The notes beneath the pieces are model-generated. The model was not told the origin of the DNA and searched no databases. It saw nothing but the letters and a program-made list of their open reading frames with translations. 64,000 nucleotides of DNA from Poseidonocella sp. HB161398 (GTDB lineage Bacteria; Pseudomonadota; Alphaproteobacteria; Rhodobacterales; Rhodobacteraceae). Where the stretch lies: positions 248,001-312,000 of the forward strand of contig NZ_VATA01000001.1 in NCBI RefSeq assembly GCF_005870025.1, written 5' to 3'. The position numbers and the translations under genes are program-made. This document shows, piece after piece, positions 16,495-26,596 of the stretch (position 1 is the first letter of the stretch; each line of letters opens with the position of its first letter).

Positions 16495-17586
16495 ATGCGC
16501 CCGACCGGAAAGGCCGCCCTGCCGGCGCGCCGGGAAATCGCCGAGGACCTGTTCCGCGACCATGTCGATCTGGACCGGATCCGCCGCGCCATGCGGCAGG
16601 CCGGGGTCCCCGCAGGGGCGCTGCCGCCTCGGGCGGAGGTCCCGCCCGTCCCGGCGCCTGCCGCATGCGCCGCCCCGCTCCCGTTGCCGGAGCCGCCGTC
16701 CCGTCCGGTTCCCGCCCCGCCGCGAGGGCGGGCCGGGGCCGTCCCGGCCGTGCTCGCGGCGATTGCCCTGTCCGGCTGGCTCGGGGGCACTCTGCGGCCG
16801 ACGCCCTTGGCGCCGGAGGTGAGGCTTGCCATGGGGACCGCCTCGGTCGCGACGCCTTTGCCTGCGCCGCCCGGTCCCGCTCTGGAGGCCGGCAGGGCCG
16901 GAGAGCCTCCGGCCGCGCCGCCCGCCCTGCCGCGGTCGGCCCCGCAGGAGCTACCGCCCGCCCTGTTCCGGCCAGAGGACCTGCCGCGCGCGCCGGTCGT
17001 CGCGGCGGAGCGCGCACCGGTTATCGCGGCGGAGCGCGCGCTGGTCAAACTGGCGGAGCGCGCGCCCGAGCGGCTTCCCGGCCTGCCGGCGCGTCCTGCC
17101 GGAACCTCCTGGCGCGGCGGAACCGCCGTCGCGCCGCCCGCGGCTCTGGTTCCCGCCATACTCCGGGCGCGCGGCGATCCCGGCGCGGAGCCGCTGATGC
17201 CGGCAAGGCCGGTGGCAGCCGCCGCCAGCCCGGTGCCGCGCCCGCGTCCCCTGCAGGCAGAGCTGGCTGCGGCGGCCGGTGCCGCCATGGAGCGGGCCCT
17301 GGCTCCGATCGCGGCTGCCCGGGTCGTCATCCACCATGCCGCCGGCTCGGAGGCGCCGCGCGCCCTGGCCGGGAAGCTGCGCCAGGCGGGCGCCGGCGAG
17401 GTGGAGATCCGCAAGGTCGGATTTCCGGTGCGCAGCCCCAGCGTCCGGTATTTCCGCGCAGGCGACCGGGAGAAGGCGGCGGCGGCCTGCAGGCTGTCCT
17501 TCGGGACCTGCCGGGACGAACTCGCCGATTTCACCGGCTACCGTCCGCTTCCGCGGGCAGGCACGGTCGAGGTCTGGCTGCCCTAG
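16495..17586 (+). CDS. Single-pass protein of unknown function in the exporter operon
   Basis: A 363-residue protein that I do not recognise as a family member. ATG 16495 follows GGGAGGAATAGC directly after the HlyD stop. The layout is a cytoplasmic N-part (1-79) with a charged helix IAEDLFRDHVDLDRIRRAM and a proline-rich stretch, then one membrane segment (about 80-100, AVPAVLAAIALSGWLGG). A long Pro/Ala linker (about 101-275) with near-repeats such as VVAAERAPVIAAERALVKLAE follows. The compact C-terminal domain (about 276-363) begins RVVIHHAAGSEAPRALAGKLRQAG and contains SVRYFRAGD. That pattern loosely resembles LytR_C-type envelope domains. Its position implies a role in export, anchoring or wall attachment of the repeat protein (inference). 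Confidence 0.75.
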   Translation: MRPTGKAALPARREIAEDLFRDHVDLDRIRRAMRQAGVPAGALPPRAEVPPVPAPAACAAPLPLPEPPSRPVPAPPRGRAGAVPAVLAAIALSGWLGGTLRPTPLAPEVRLAMGTASVATPLPAPPGPALEAGRAGEPPAAPPALPRSAPQELPPALFRPEDLPRAPVVAAERAPVIAAERALVKLAERAPERLPGLPARPAGTSWRGGTAVAPPAALVPAILRARGDPGAEPLMPARPVAAAASPVPRPRPLQAELAAAAGAAMERALAPIAAARVVIHHAAGSEAPRALAGKLRQAGAGEVEIRKVGFPVRSPSVRYFRAGDREKAAAACRLSFGTCRDELADFTGYRPLPRAGTVEVWLP

Positions 17587-17984
17587 CCGGAGGCCGTGAA
17601 GATGGTTCCCGGCCCATGGGCCCGCACCCGGAGCTGGCCGACCGCGGGAGATGCCGCGCGGTTCCTGCCCGCAGGCGGGGCCATGCTCCGCGCGGCTGGT
17701 CCCTGGCATCGGCGATAGCGATCGCTCCGGCCGGGCCCTCGACCGGGATCCGGCCGCGCTCTGCAAGCTCCGTGGAGATGCGGCCGATGCGCCGGGCCTG
17801 CGGAGCCGCCACAGGGGTCCCGTCGCGACCTGCGGAGGCATTGGCCATCCATGCCGCGGCGGTCGGCGGTCAGGATGCCGATGCATGCGCAGCTAGCCCT
17901 TGCGGGACCGGGCGATCCGGGTCCCGGCGCGGCTTCGGCCCAGGCAAGCCGCGACGCGAGATCCGCCGCACGGGTCGCGCTGAC

Positions 17985-18060
17985 GGTTGGATTGCGATGC
18001 AAACGCGTCCCCGGGCCCGGCCGCGGGACGCTGAGCACGCGTTTGCATCGGCATCCAACC
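17985..18060. repeat. Long near-perfect inverted repeat (24-bp arms, 28-base spacer)
   Basis: The arm at 17985-18008 begins GGTTGGATTGCGATGCAAAC. The arm at 18037-18060, reverse-complemented, begins GGTTGGATGCCGATGCAAAC; both end in GCGT. They match at 22 of 24 positions. The GC-rich spacer has its own inverted symmetry. As RNA or cruciform DNA it would form a very stable hairpin. No gene lies within 400 bases, so it is not an ordinary terminator. Confidence 0.7.
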
Positions 18061-18786
18061 CGCGTTGCCGCCGCGACGCGCCCGGCATGCAGGGAGGCGC
18101 GCAGATATTTGCGTGCAGCCGCCTCCGGCGGCGGGCGGTCCGCGGACCCGCCTCTCGAAGTCCTTTGCGACCCTGGCCGGGAGCTGATCCGTCTGCGATG
18201 GCCGCATGACAGGGCGCGGTGACCTGGATCGTCGGCCTGGCGCGGATATCCGTGCCGGGCGTGGAGGCCGCGGGTGGCCGCCCGCGGAACGGGCCGGGCA
18301 GGCGTTGATCCGCACGCGCCTCGGCGGCGTCAGCCGCCGCCCGCCGGTCTTCCCCGCGACCCTGTGCAGGGCGGCCCGGCGCGGCATGGCGATCCCTGTC
18401 GCCGGCGCCGGGACTGCGGGAGGCGACCATTCCGCCCGGACCGGAGACCGGCGATCTCCGCCGGCAGATCTCTCCCGGGTCCGGCATGAGGCTCGGGGTC
18501 TTGCAGCGGGCTGCGGGTGTGGATGTGCCGGCGGCGCCTTCCGGCATCTGGCCGCAGGTCCGGGTCCGGGGCGGCGGCCCGGTCTTCACCGGGGCCGCCA
18601 TCCGCCGCGAGCGTCCCGAGGGCGGCTTTCTGCACCCGGGGCGGGCCGGGCTTCGGAAGGATATGATGCGCGCCTTGGACCTGCTCTTGGAGAACGAGGC
18701 GGCGTCCGGCATCGGTCCGGGGATGATCCCGAATGGCATCAAGATGGAGGTCGAAGGCGCGTGGCTCGGGCGCAAGCATGGCGGCT

Positions 18787-18840
18787 CCAAGCTGCGCGTT
18801 CGCGGATCCGCCCGGACCGGCGGCGCTGCCCGCCTCGGCA
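18787..18840 (-). repeat. Dispersed degenerate repeat, copy 1
   Basis: The core at 18809-18825 and its flanks match the copy at 37780-37832 almost base for base on the left side (shared CATGGCGGCTCCAAGCTGCG from about 18777 and 37768). In the reverse orientation the unit core is CGCCAYYGGTCCGAGCG. Confidence 0.55.
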
Positions 18841-18966
18841 TTGACGGGGCATTGGTGCTGGAAGCGTCATCCGGACGTGATGCGCCTTTCCGGAGCCGAG
18901 GTCGGGGCACGGGTCGGATCTCGGCGGCGCCGGGGGCGTTGAAGCGGTGCTTGGAGGCGCGGCAGG

Positions 18967-19006
18967 CGCCATCGGTCCGGGCGCAGCCGCGACTGGCGCG
19001 GATGCG
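18967..19006 (+). repeat. Dispersed degenerate repeat, copy 2
   Basis: The core CGCCATCGGTCCGGGCG (18967-18983) is followed by CAGCCGCGACTGGCGCGGAT. This aligns with the flank of the copy at 38018-38074 read on the other strand, with a single-base insertion. Confidence 0.5.
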
Positions 19007-20910
19007 GATCTCGGCGGTCTGGCGGTCGGGATCCCTCGCGGGGATCCGCTCGGCGGAGGATTTGAGGGGTCTCCTCCCGGCCTCGATGCCGCTCCGGACA
19101 TGGCGGCCGGAGCATCGTTTCCAGAGTGGGCCGGACCCGTGGCGCCGGTCGCGCCGCAAAAGTCCCGCAGCCGCTCCGGAAGGGCCCGGCGGCGCCGGTC
19201 GCCATGCCCGGCAGGCGCATCCGGAGGATGCTGCCGGCAGGCGGTGCCGATGCAAGCCGCGAGCGCGACCGCCCCCGCTGCGATCCGGCCGCCCTGGCGC
19301 AGCCCGAGGCAGGTCGCACCGATCCACGAGCCAGGGCGGAGCAGGAAAGGCTGAGGGGGAGCCTTTCCCCGCCGAAGGGCCATCCGCCCCCGGCCGGCCG
19401 CCCCTCAGGAAGGTGTCCGCACGCTCGCCGATCTTCGCGCAGAGGCGGCTGATCTGGCCCCAGGAGAAGCCGCCCGCACCCATCGCCTGGACCGGATCGT
19501 CCATTGTGCGTGTCGAGACGCCATGGGCATCTGCGTCCTGGATCGCCGCTGCGAGGGCCTTCCGGGCCGAGCCCCGCGGCGCGGGGAACGCGGGAAAACA
19601 GGTGCCGCTGCGCAGGTGCCGAATGCGCCGATCAGCCCTGCCGGCCCGGCAGGGCATTGCGCTGCAATGCGCGAGAGGGGGCGCCAGGTTCAGACGGCCG
19701 GGAGCTCGGCGGGACGGCACCTGGATGTGGATCAGTCGATGGGCTTCCGCGGCCCCGACTCGCTCCGGCCCCGGCTGAGCGTGGAGACGTCGGGTGCCGG
19801 CCAGTCAGCCCTGCCATCTCGAGGATGCCGGAGACCATTCCGGCCGCATGGCGCGACACGCTTGCCACCCGGGCCGATGGCGCGGCAATGGCAGCCGGGC
19901 CGGGGAGCACCTGCGCCATGAGGCATGTGCGTGCCGCGAGTGATGGCCGTGTCCCGCGGGGCAGTGGCCGGCTGCAGACACGCGCAGGGCCCGCTTGGCC
20001 TCGTCCTGCCGCCGGCCGGCATGGAGCCGCGCGGATGGAGGCCCTTCCGGACCTGCGGGCTCCGGAGCCCGGGCCCGGCGCTGACTTGCCCCGCCCGGCC
20101 TGGCGCCCGCCCGGCGCGACGGCACCCTGCCCGGCCAAGCGAGCCCGCAGCGCCTGCGCCAGCCGGGGTCCCTGCGCGACCCGCAGCTCACGGCTGCGCA
20201 AGGGGATGGCGAGCGCCTGCTGCGCCCGCGTCCTGAGGCTGTCCCGAGGCTGTCCTCACCGGCGCCGTCCGCATCGTCGCTCCCGGGGCGGCCTCGGCAA
20301 TGGCTCTGCCGCCATTCGCATCCGCCCCGGCGGCGTCGGTCCGTGGCCTGCGCCTGATCCCGCCGGCATGCGTGACGCCTTCCGTCAAGCGCCAGGGCGC
20401 GGCGGTTCCCGCAGCAGGTCACTGACCGACGCCGGCAGGTCCCGGGCCCGGCGATGCGAGCTCGCGCAGGCCCCATGGCGATTTTGCGGGGCGCGATCCG
20501 GCACTGGAACCGCAGGACGCGGCTCCGGGGCACGCGCGTCGTCGCAAGGCCTCCGCTCCGTGCAGCCGAAGGACATCCCTAGCCGGACCGGCGCCCGCCA
20601 TGGCAAGTTCCTCCATGAGCGACACGCCGGCTTGACGGTGAAGGCCTCTCCGCCCCAGCCTGACGCAACGCCGCCGGCTGGGGGGCTCCCACCCGTCAGG
20701 CTCTGGAGGGCGTTCGCCCGTCAGGGCGCCTAAGCCTCCCCCGGAGGAGGTGCCGCTGGCGCGGACCGGTCCGGACTCCTCCGGACCGTCGGCTGATCCT
20801 CATTATTCGGAGACGTGCGGCGGACGCCCCGGCTTGCCTGCCCTCGGCGCGAGCCGGGCCCTGTCCCGGTCCAGCCAGACGGGCAGCGACCCGCGCCGCT
20901 TCTGCGTGTG

Positions 20911-20962
20911 CGCCAATGTGCTCGGACCAGTGGCGCATCATTGGCTCGCGATGAGACTTCCC
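20911..20962 (-). repeat. Dispersed degenerate repeat, copy 3
   Basis: The core TGCTCGGACCAGTGGCG (20919-20935) plus the flank GCATCATTGGCTCGCGATGA match the reverse complement of the unit. In the leftward reading all three rightmost-type copies encode an M-x-x-RHWSE-like peptide, though no long gene accompanies them. Confidence 0.5.
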
Positions 20963-21518
20963 CCTCGCAGTGCGGCGGCGGGCAGGTTCGGGCTTCGTCA
21001 TGGCCGGCTCTTCAACCACCGCATTCCCGCCGTGACTCCCGGGAGCCGGTGAGGTCTGCAGCAACGCCCAGCGTGCGCAATGGTCCGGGACGGCCGTCTC
21101 GCAGGCCGCCCATCCGCCTGGCCGCGCTCCGGGTGCCGGAGGAGGCTGGGCATCGCTCGTCTGCGGAGGCCGCAATTCCGGAGTTCCGGAAGGGGAGGCA
21201 CGCTGCCGCGCAGGGGCCGCAACCGGAGACCTGCTCCGTCAATTCCTGTCCGGAGCGGGTCCGGGAGGCCGCGGATCTGCCCGATGGCCGTGGACAGGCC
21301 GGCGCCGCGGGGATGCCGGTCCCCGGGGCGGCCGCCTCCGCGATGCGGGGCCTTTGCCGCGGAGATCGCAGGGGCTGCGGCGCCCGCGCTGACGGCCGGC
21401 CCCGCGGGCGGCGCCGGAACTGCCGCCGGAGCGGACGCTTCGGACAGTGTCGGGCGGACGGGAGGCCACAGCCGCCCGCACCGGCAATCGCCGGAGCGGG
21501 CCGTCCTGCCGGAGCGGG

Positions 21519-22343
21519 CTAGTCCCAGCCGGGCGCCAGCCCGTCGGGCGAGACGATCCGCCCATCCGGGCGCGCCAGCGCATCGATCCGGGAGACCTCC
21601 TCGTCGCTCAGGATGATCTCCGCCGCGGCGAGATTGCCCGACAGACGCGAGGCTTTTGCGGTCTTCGGCAGGGCTACCGTCTCCGGCTTGTGCAGAAGCC
21701 ATGCCACGGCGATCGCCGCCGCGCTGGTCCCGTGGGCCTCGGCGATCTGGGCGAGCACGGGCTCGTCCATCACCTTGCCCTGCGCCAGCGGCGCATAGGC
21801 CTCGAGCGGAAGTCCCGCGCCGGCCATGAAGTCCCGCAGCTTCGCCTGGTCGATGAAGGGATGCATCTCCACCTGGTTGGCTGCCAGCGGCGCGCCCAGG
21901 ATCTCCTCGGCCACCTTCAGCATCGGGATGGTGAAGTTCGACACCCCGCCAAAGCGCACCTTGCCTTCGGCGATCAGCGCGTCCAGCACCGGCAGGGTTT
22001 CGGCCAGCGGCACCTCCTTCGAGGGCCAGTGCAGCAGCAGCAGGTCGATATAGTCGGTGCCGAGCGCTTTCAGCGAAGCCTCCGTCGCCTTGCGGAAGTC
22101 GCTTGCGGCAAAGTCCTTCGGCAGGATCTTCGTCGTGACGAAGACCTCGCTGCGGGCCACGGGCGAGGCCCGCAGTCCTTCGCCAACCTCGGCCTCGTTC
22201 TCATAGGCCTGTGCGGTGTCGATATGGCGGTAGCCCTCGGCCAGGGCGGCAAGCGTCATCGCGCGCGCTTCGCCGGGATTCATGCGGAACGTGCCGAGGC
22301 CGAGCGAGGGGATGCCGGCGGGGCCGATCTTGCGAATGGTCAT
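21519..22343 (-). CDS. Aldo/keto reductase
   Basis: A 274-residue AKR with the TIM-barrel tetrad visible: Asp and Tyr in YRHIDTAQAYENE (about 39-51), Lys in EVFVTTKI, and His in DLLLLHWPS. The cofactor loop includes the late SRLSGNLAAAEIILSDEEV segment, as in DkgA/DkgB-type 2,5-diketo-gluconate and methylglyoxal reductases. It acts as an NADPH-dependent carbonyl reductase in the cytoplasm; the substrate is uncertain. The ATG at 22343 lies 13 bases after the stop of the MFS gene, so it is the second gene of a leftward two-gene operon facing away from a LysR regulator. Confidence 0.93.
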   Translation of the reverse strand: MTIRKIGPAGIPSLGLGTFRMNPGEARAMTLAALAEGYRHIDTAQAYENEAEVGEGLRASPVARSEVFVTTKILPKDFAASDFRKATEASLKALGTDYIDLLLLHWPSKEVPLAETLPVLDALIAEGKVRFGGVSNFTIPMLKVAEEILGAPLAANQVEMHPFIDQAKLRDFMAGAGLPLEAYAPLAQGKVMDEPVLAQIAEAHGTSAAAIAVAWLLHKPETVALPKTAKASRLSGNLAAAEIILSDEEVSRIDALARPDGRIVSPDGLAPGWD

Positions 22344-22356
22344 GGGTGCGGTTCCT

Positions 22357-23535
22357 TCATTCTGCGGGGACAGGGGAGGTGGCCCGGTCGAGACGACCGG
22401 AAAGCTGGGTCAGCAGCACGCCGGTCACGACGGCGGCCGCGCCCAGGAACGGGGCCGCTGCAAGGCCAATGCCCTCGACGATCAGGCCGCCGGACCAGGC
22501 CCCCAGGGCGATGCCCAGGTTGAAGGCGCCGATGTTGAGCCCCGAGGCCACGTCGATCGCGTCGGGTGCCACCTCGCGGGCGATCTGCACGGTGTAGACC
22601 TGAAGCGGCGGAACATTGGCGAAGGCGAAGCCGCCCCAGATCGCGATCACGAAGATGGTCGCCACGGGCGAAGTCAGCACCAGGCCAAGGGCCAGCAGCA
22701 CCACCGTCAGCCCGCTGAAGATCAGCGTCAGCGCGGGCACAGCGCCCATGCGGTCCGCCAGCTTGCCGCCCAGGATGTTGCCCACTGCGACGGAGGCGCC
22801 ATAGAGCAGGATCACCAGGCTCACCGCCCCGGCGCCAAGGCCGGTCACGTCGGTCAGCATCGGGGCGAGGTAGGTGAAGGCGATGAAGTTGCCGCCATAG
22901 CCGATCGCGGTGATCAGGTAGACCAGCAGCAGCCGCGGCGAGGTCAGCACCCGGGCCTGCGCCCGCAGGCCCGGCGCCGCGCCCTGCCGGAGGTTGGACG
23001 GCACCAGCACCGCCGAGGCTACCAGCCCGATCAGGCCAAGCACGACCACGCCCAGGAAGGCCGACTGCCAGCCGAAGGCCTGGCCGATCCAGGTGCCAAG
23101 CGGCACGCCGGTCACGAGGGCGACGGTCAGGCCGAGGAAAACGAGGGCGATGGCCGAGCTTTCCCTGGCGCGATCCACGAGATTGGTGGCAATGGTCGAG
23201 GCGATGGCGAAGAAGACGCCATGCGCCAGGCCCGTGATGAAACGCGCAGCCAGCAGGCTGCTGTAGCCGGGGGCGACGGCCGCGAAGGCATTGCCGGCGA
23301 TGAAGAGAGCAAGCAGGGCCAGCAGCAGGGTCTTGCGGGGAACGCGCCCGGCGAGCGCGGTCAGCACGGGGGCGCCGATGGTGACGCCGAGAGCGTAGAT
23401 GCTGACCAGGAGCCCGGCCGAAGGCAGGGACACGCCAAGGTCGGCGGCAATGGTCGGGATGAGGCCGACGATCACGAACTCGGTCGTGCCGACGGCGAAG
23501 GCGCTGATCGTCAGCGCCCAGAGAGCAAGGGGCAT
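22357..23535 (-). CDS. MFS transporter, DHA1-type drug/sugar exporter (AraJ/YdhP-like)
   Basis: A 392-residue 12-helix major-facilitator protein. The opening ALWALTISAFAVGTTEFVIVGLIP contains the GTTEFV motif typical of the YdhP/AraJ exporters. The motif A region AGRVPRKTLLLALL sits between helices 2 and 3, and the second half has ADRMGAVPALTL at the matching position. It is expected to export small organic compounds by proton antiport. It starts at 23535, divergent from the LysR gene, and is followed by the aldo/keto reductase. The trio is a common arrangement for inducible detoxification. Confidence 0.92.
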   Translation of the reverse strand: MPLALWALTISAFAVGTTEFVIVGLIPTIAADLGVSLPSAGLLVSIYALGVTIGAPVLTALAGRVPRKTLLLALLALFIAGNAFAAVAPGYSSLLAARFITGLAHGVFFAIASTIATNLVDRARESSAIALVFLGLTVALVTGVPLGTWIGQAFGWQSAFLGVVVLGLIGLVASAVLVPSNLRQGAAPGLRAQARVLTSPRLLLVYLITAIGYGGNFIAFTYLAPMLTDVTGLGAGAVSLVILLYGASVAVGNILGGKLADRMGAVPALTLIFSGLTVVLLALGLVLTSPVATIFVIAIWGGFAFANVPPLQVYTVQIAREVAPDAIDVASGLNIGAFNLGIALGAWSGGLIVEGIGLAAAPFLGAAAVVTGVLLTQLSGRLDRATSPVPAE

Positions 23536-23624
23536 GGGGATCTCCGGTTTCCGCTTTCGCGGCGAAGATGGCCGCGATAGGCTTTTGCGTGAACAGGCAG
23601 CTTGGCAAAGGCTCGTTGCGCGAA

Positions 23625-24524
23625 ATGCACGAATTACCCCAGACCCGGGACCTGGCGGCCTTTGTCGCGGTGATCGAGGCGGGCGGCTTTGCCGAGGCCG
23701 GGCGGCATCTGGGGGTGGCGCCCTCGACGCTCAGCCGGACGGTGACGCGGCTGGAGGCGCAGCTGGGCGTCACGCTGCTGCGCCGCAGCACGCGCGCGAT
23801 CGAGCTGACGCCCGAGGGCAGCGACCTGCTTTCGGCGGCGCAGGACATCGTCACCCGGACCGAGGCGCTGTCGGATCTCGCCAGCCGGGGACGGGCGCCG
23901 CGCGGGCCGCTGCGCGTGAACGCCCCGGTCGGCTTCGTCCTCCATGCGATCGCGCCGCGCCTGGCCGGGTTCCATGCGCACTATCCGCAGGTGGATGTCA
24001 CGCTCGACATGACCGACAGGCCCGTCGACCTGATCGACAGCCACGCCGATCTGGCGATCCGCTTCGGCACGCTCGCCGACAGCGGGCTGCTGCAGCGTCC
24101 GCTCGGCCGCACGCCCTGGCGGCTGGTGGCCGCGCCGGGATATCTCGACCGCGCCGGCTGGCCGGAACGGCCCGAAGACCTCGCCCGCCTTTCGCAGGTC
24201 CGCTTCACCGCGCCATCGCATATCAACGCGCTCCGCTTCACCGGGCTCGCTGCGCCGGTCGACGTTCCCGCCGCGGTCCATGCGGAGAACGGAGAGGCGG
24301 TGCGCAGCCTGATCCTCGGCGGCATGGGCATCGCCCGGCTGTCCGAGTTCATGGTGGCCGAGGATATCGCCGCGGGGCGCCTGGCGTCGCTCTTCGCCGA
24401 CCGCCTGATCGCCGAACCGCTGGACATCACGGCGCTCTATCTCACGCGGGCCTCGGGCCTGCGGCGGCTCGCGGTGTTCCTCGACTGGCTCGGGGCGGCT
24501 CTTGCCGGGCGCGAAATTCCCTGA
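23625..24524 (+). CDS. LysR-family regulator divergent from the MFS/AKR operon
   Basis: A 299-residue LysR regulator. The HTH is at residues 5-65 (TRDLAAFVAVIEAGGFAEAG, APSTLSRTVTRLEAQLGVTLLRRSTRAIELTPEG), followed by the effector domain with DLAIRFGTLADSGLLQRPLG and ILGGMGIARLSEFMVAEDI. An upstream in-frame ATG at 23568 would add 19 residues unlike the family, so I chose 23625, which gives the standard length. The 89-base gap to the divergent MFS gene must hold both promoters and the LysR site. Classical LysR logic would make it the inducer-dependent activator of the MFS/AKR pair. Confidence 0.9.
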   Translation: MHELPQTRDLAAFVAVIEAGGFAEAGRHLGVAPSTLSRTVTRLEAQLGVTLLRRSTRAIELTPEGSDLLSAAQDIVTRTEALSDLASRGRAPRGPLRVNAPVGFVLHAIAPRLAGFHAHYPQVDVTLDMTDRPVDLIDSHADLAIRFGTLADSGLLQRPLGRTPWRLVAAPGYLDRAGWPERPEDLARLSQVRFTAPSHINALRFTGLAAPVDVPAAVHAENGEAVRSLILGGMGIARLSEFMVAEDIAAGRLASLFADRLIAEPLDITALYLTRASGLRRLAVFLDWLGAALAGREIP

Positions 24525-25969
<1,445 letters not shown>

Positions 25970-26596
25970 ATGACATCGACGGACGAGGGCCATTGCGGCG
26001 TCGGACGCTCCTTCGGGCTGGCCGCCGCGCCCTGCCTCAGCATCCTCCCGCTCGGGAGCGCCGCGCTGTCCGCGAACCTGATCGAGACGGCGGCGCCCGG
26101 TCCGCGGGGACGGGACGTCCGCCTGCCCGCGGAGGACGCCTATTTCCTGCTGCTCTATCTCGATCCCGCCGAACATGCGGATATCCAGGAGGATGGCGCG
26201 CAGGGGCCCGCACGGACCTATCCCGCCGGCGGCGTCTGCCTCGTCGATCTGCGGGACGGCGCCGCGATCTCCCTGCGGAGCGCGCTGCGCGCCATCGCCT
26301 TTGTCTGCCCCAAGCCGCTGCTCCGGCGCGTGGCGGCGCTCTCGGGCAGAGGCAGCGGAAAGCTGCGATGCCTGCGGGGCGAACCCGATCCGGTGGTGGC
26401 GCATCTTGCAAGCGCCCTCTGGCCGTTTTTCGGCCGCCCCGCCGCCTCGCAGCCGCTTCTGCGGCATGTCGCGATGGCGCTCTGCGCGCATCTGGTGCAC
26501 GCCTACGAACGGCCGCCGGGGCCGCTGGTCGGCGATCCGGCCTGCTGCCCCGGCTGCATGGACCCCGGATGCCGCTGCGGAGGGCCGCGCCAGTGA
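25970..26596 (+). CDS. AraC-type sensor domain without DNA-binding domain, Cys-rich tail
   Basis: A 208-residue protein starting at an ATG with GGAGGG 6-7 bases upstream. Residues about 10-185 correspond to the N-terminal ligand domain of the AraC paralogues next door: an AEDAYFLLLYLDPAEHADIQ segment, GGVCLVDLRDG, and a late helix QPLLRHVAMALCAHLVHAYE. Where the paralogues continue into two HTH motifs, this protein ends after PACCPGCMDPGCRCGG, a cluster of six cysteines that could bind metal. The stop overlaps the GTG of the next AraC gene (GTGA), so the two are coupled. It could be a dominant-negative partner, a sensor subunit or a decaying paralogue. Confidence 0.7.
   Translation: MTSTDEGHCGVGRSFGLAAAPCLSILPLGSAALSANLIETAAPGPRGRDVRLPAEDAYFLLLYLDPAEHADIQEDGAQGPARTYPAGGVCLVDLRDGAAISLRSALRAIAFVCPKPLLRRVAALSGRGSGKLRCLRGEPDPVVAHLASALWPFFGRPAASQPLLRHVAMALCAHLVHAYERPPGPLVGDPACCPGCMDPGCRCGGPRQ

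Larger units (their letters stand above)
17587..21518. other. 3.9-kb gene-free region with decayed repeats
   Basis: The longest stretch without a supportable gene. Frames are open only because GC is high; their translations are Arg/Pro/Ala-rich and show no domains. It holds the long inverted repeat at 17985-18060 and at least three degenerate copies of a dispersed repeat (cores at 18809-18825, 18967-18983, 20919-20935; a weaker one near 21076-21092). The composition and the presence of repeats suggest an accumulation of decayed DNA, not a missed operon. Confidence 0.6.

Noticed and set aside
18947-19354. Frame encoding a Gly/Ala/Asp-rich stretch (GPGAAATGADADLGG) that looks RTX-like at first glance
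   Set aside because: It lacks the GGxGxD spacing, has no upstream ribosome site, and overlaps a dispersed repeat copy.
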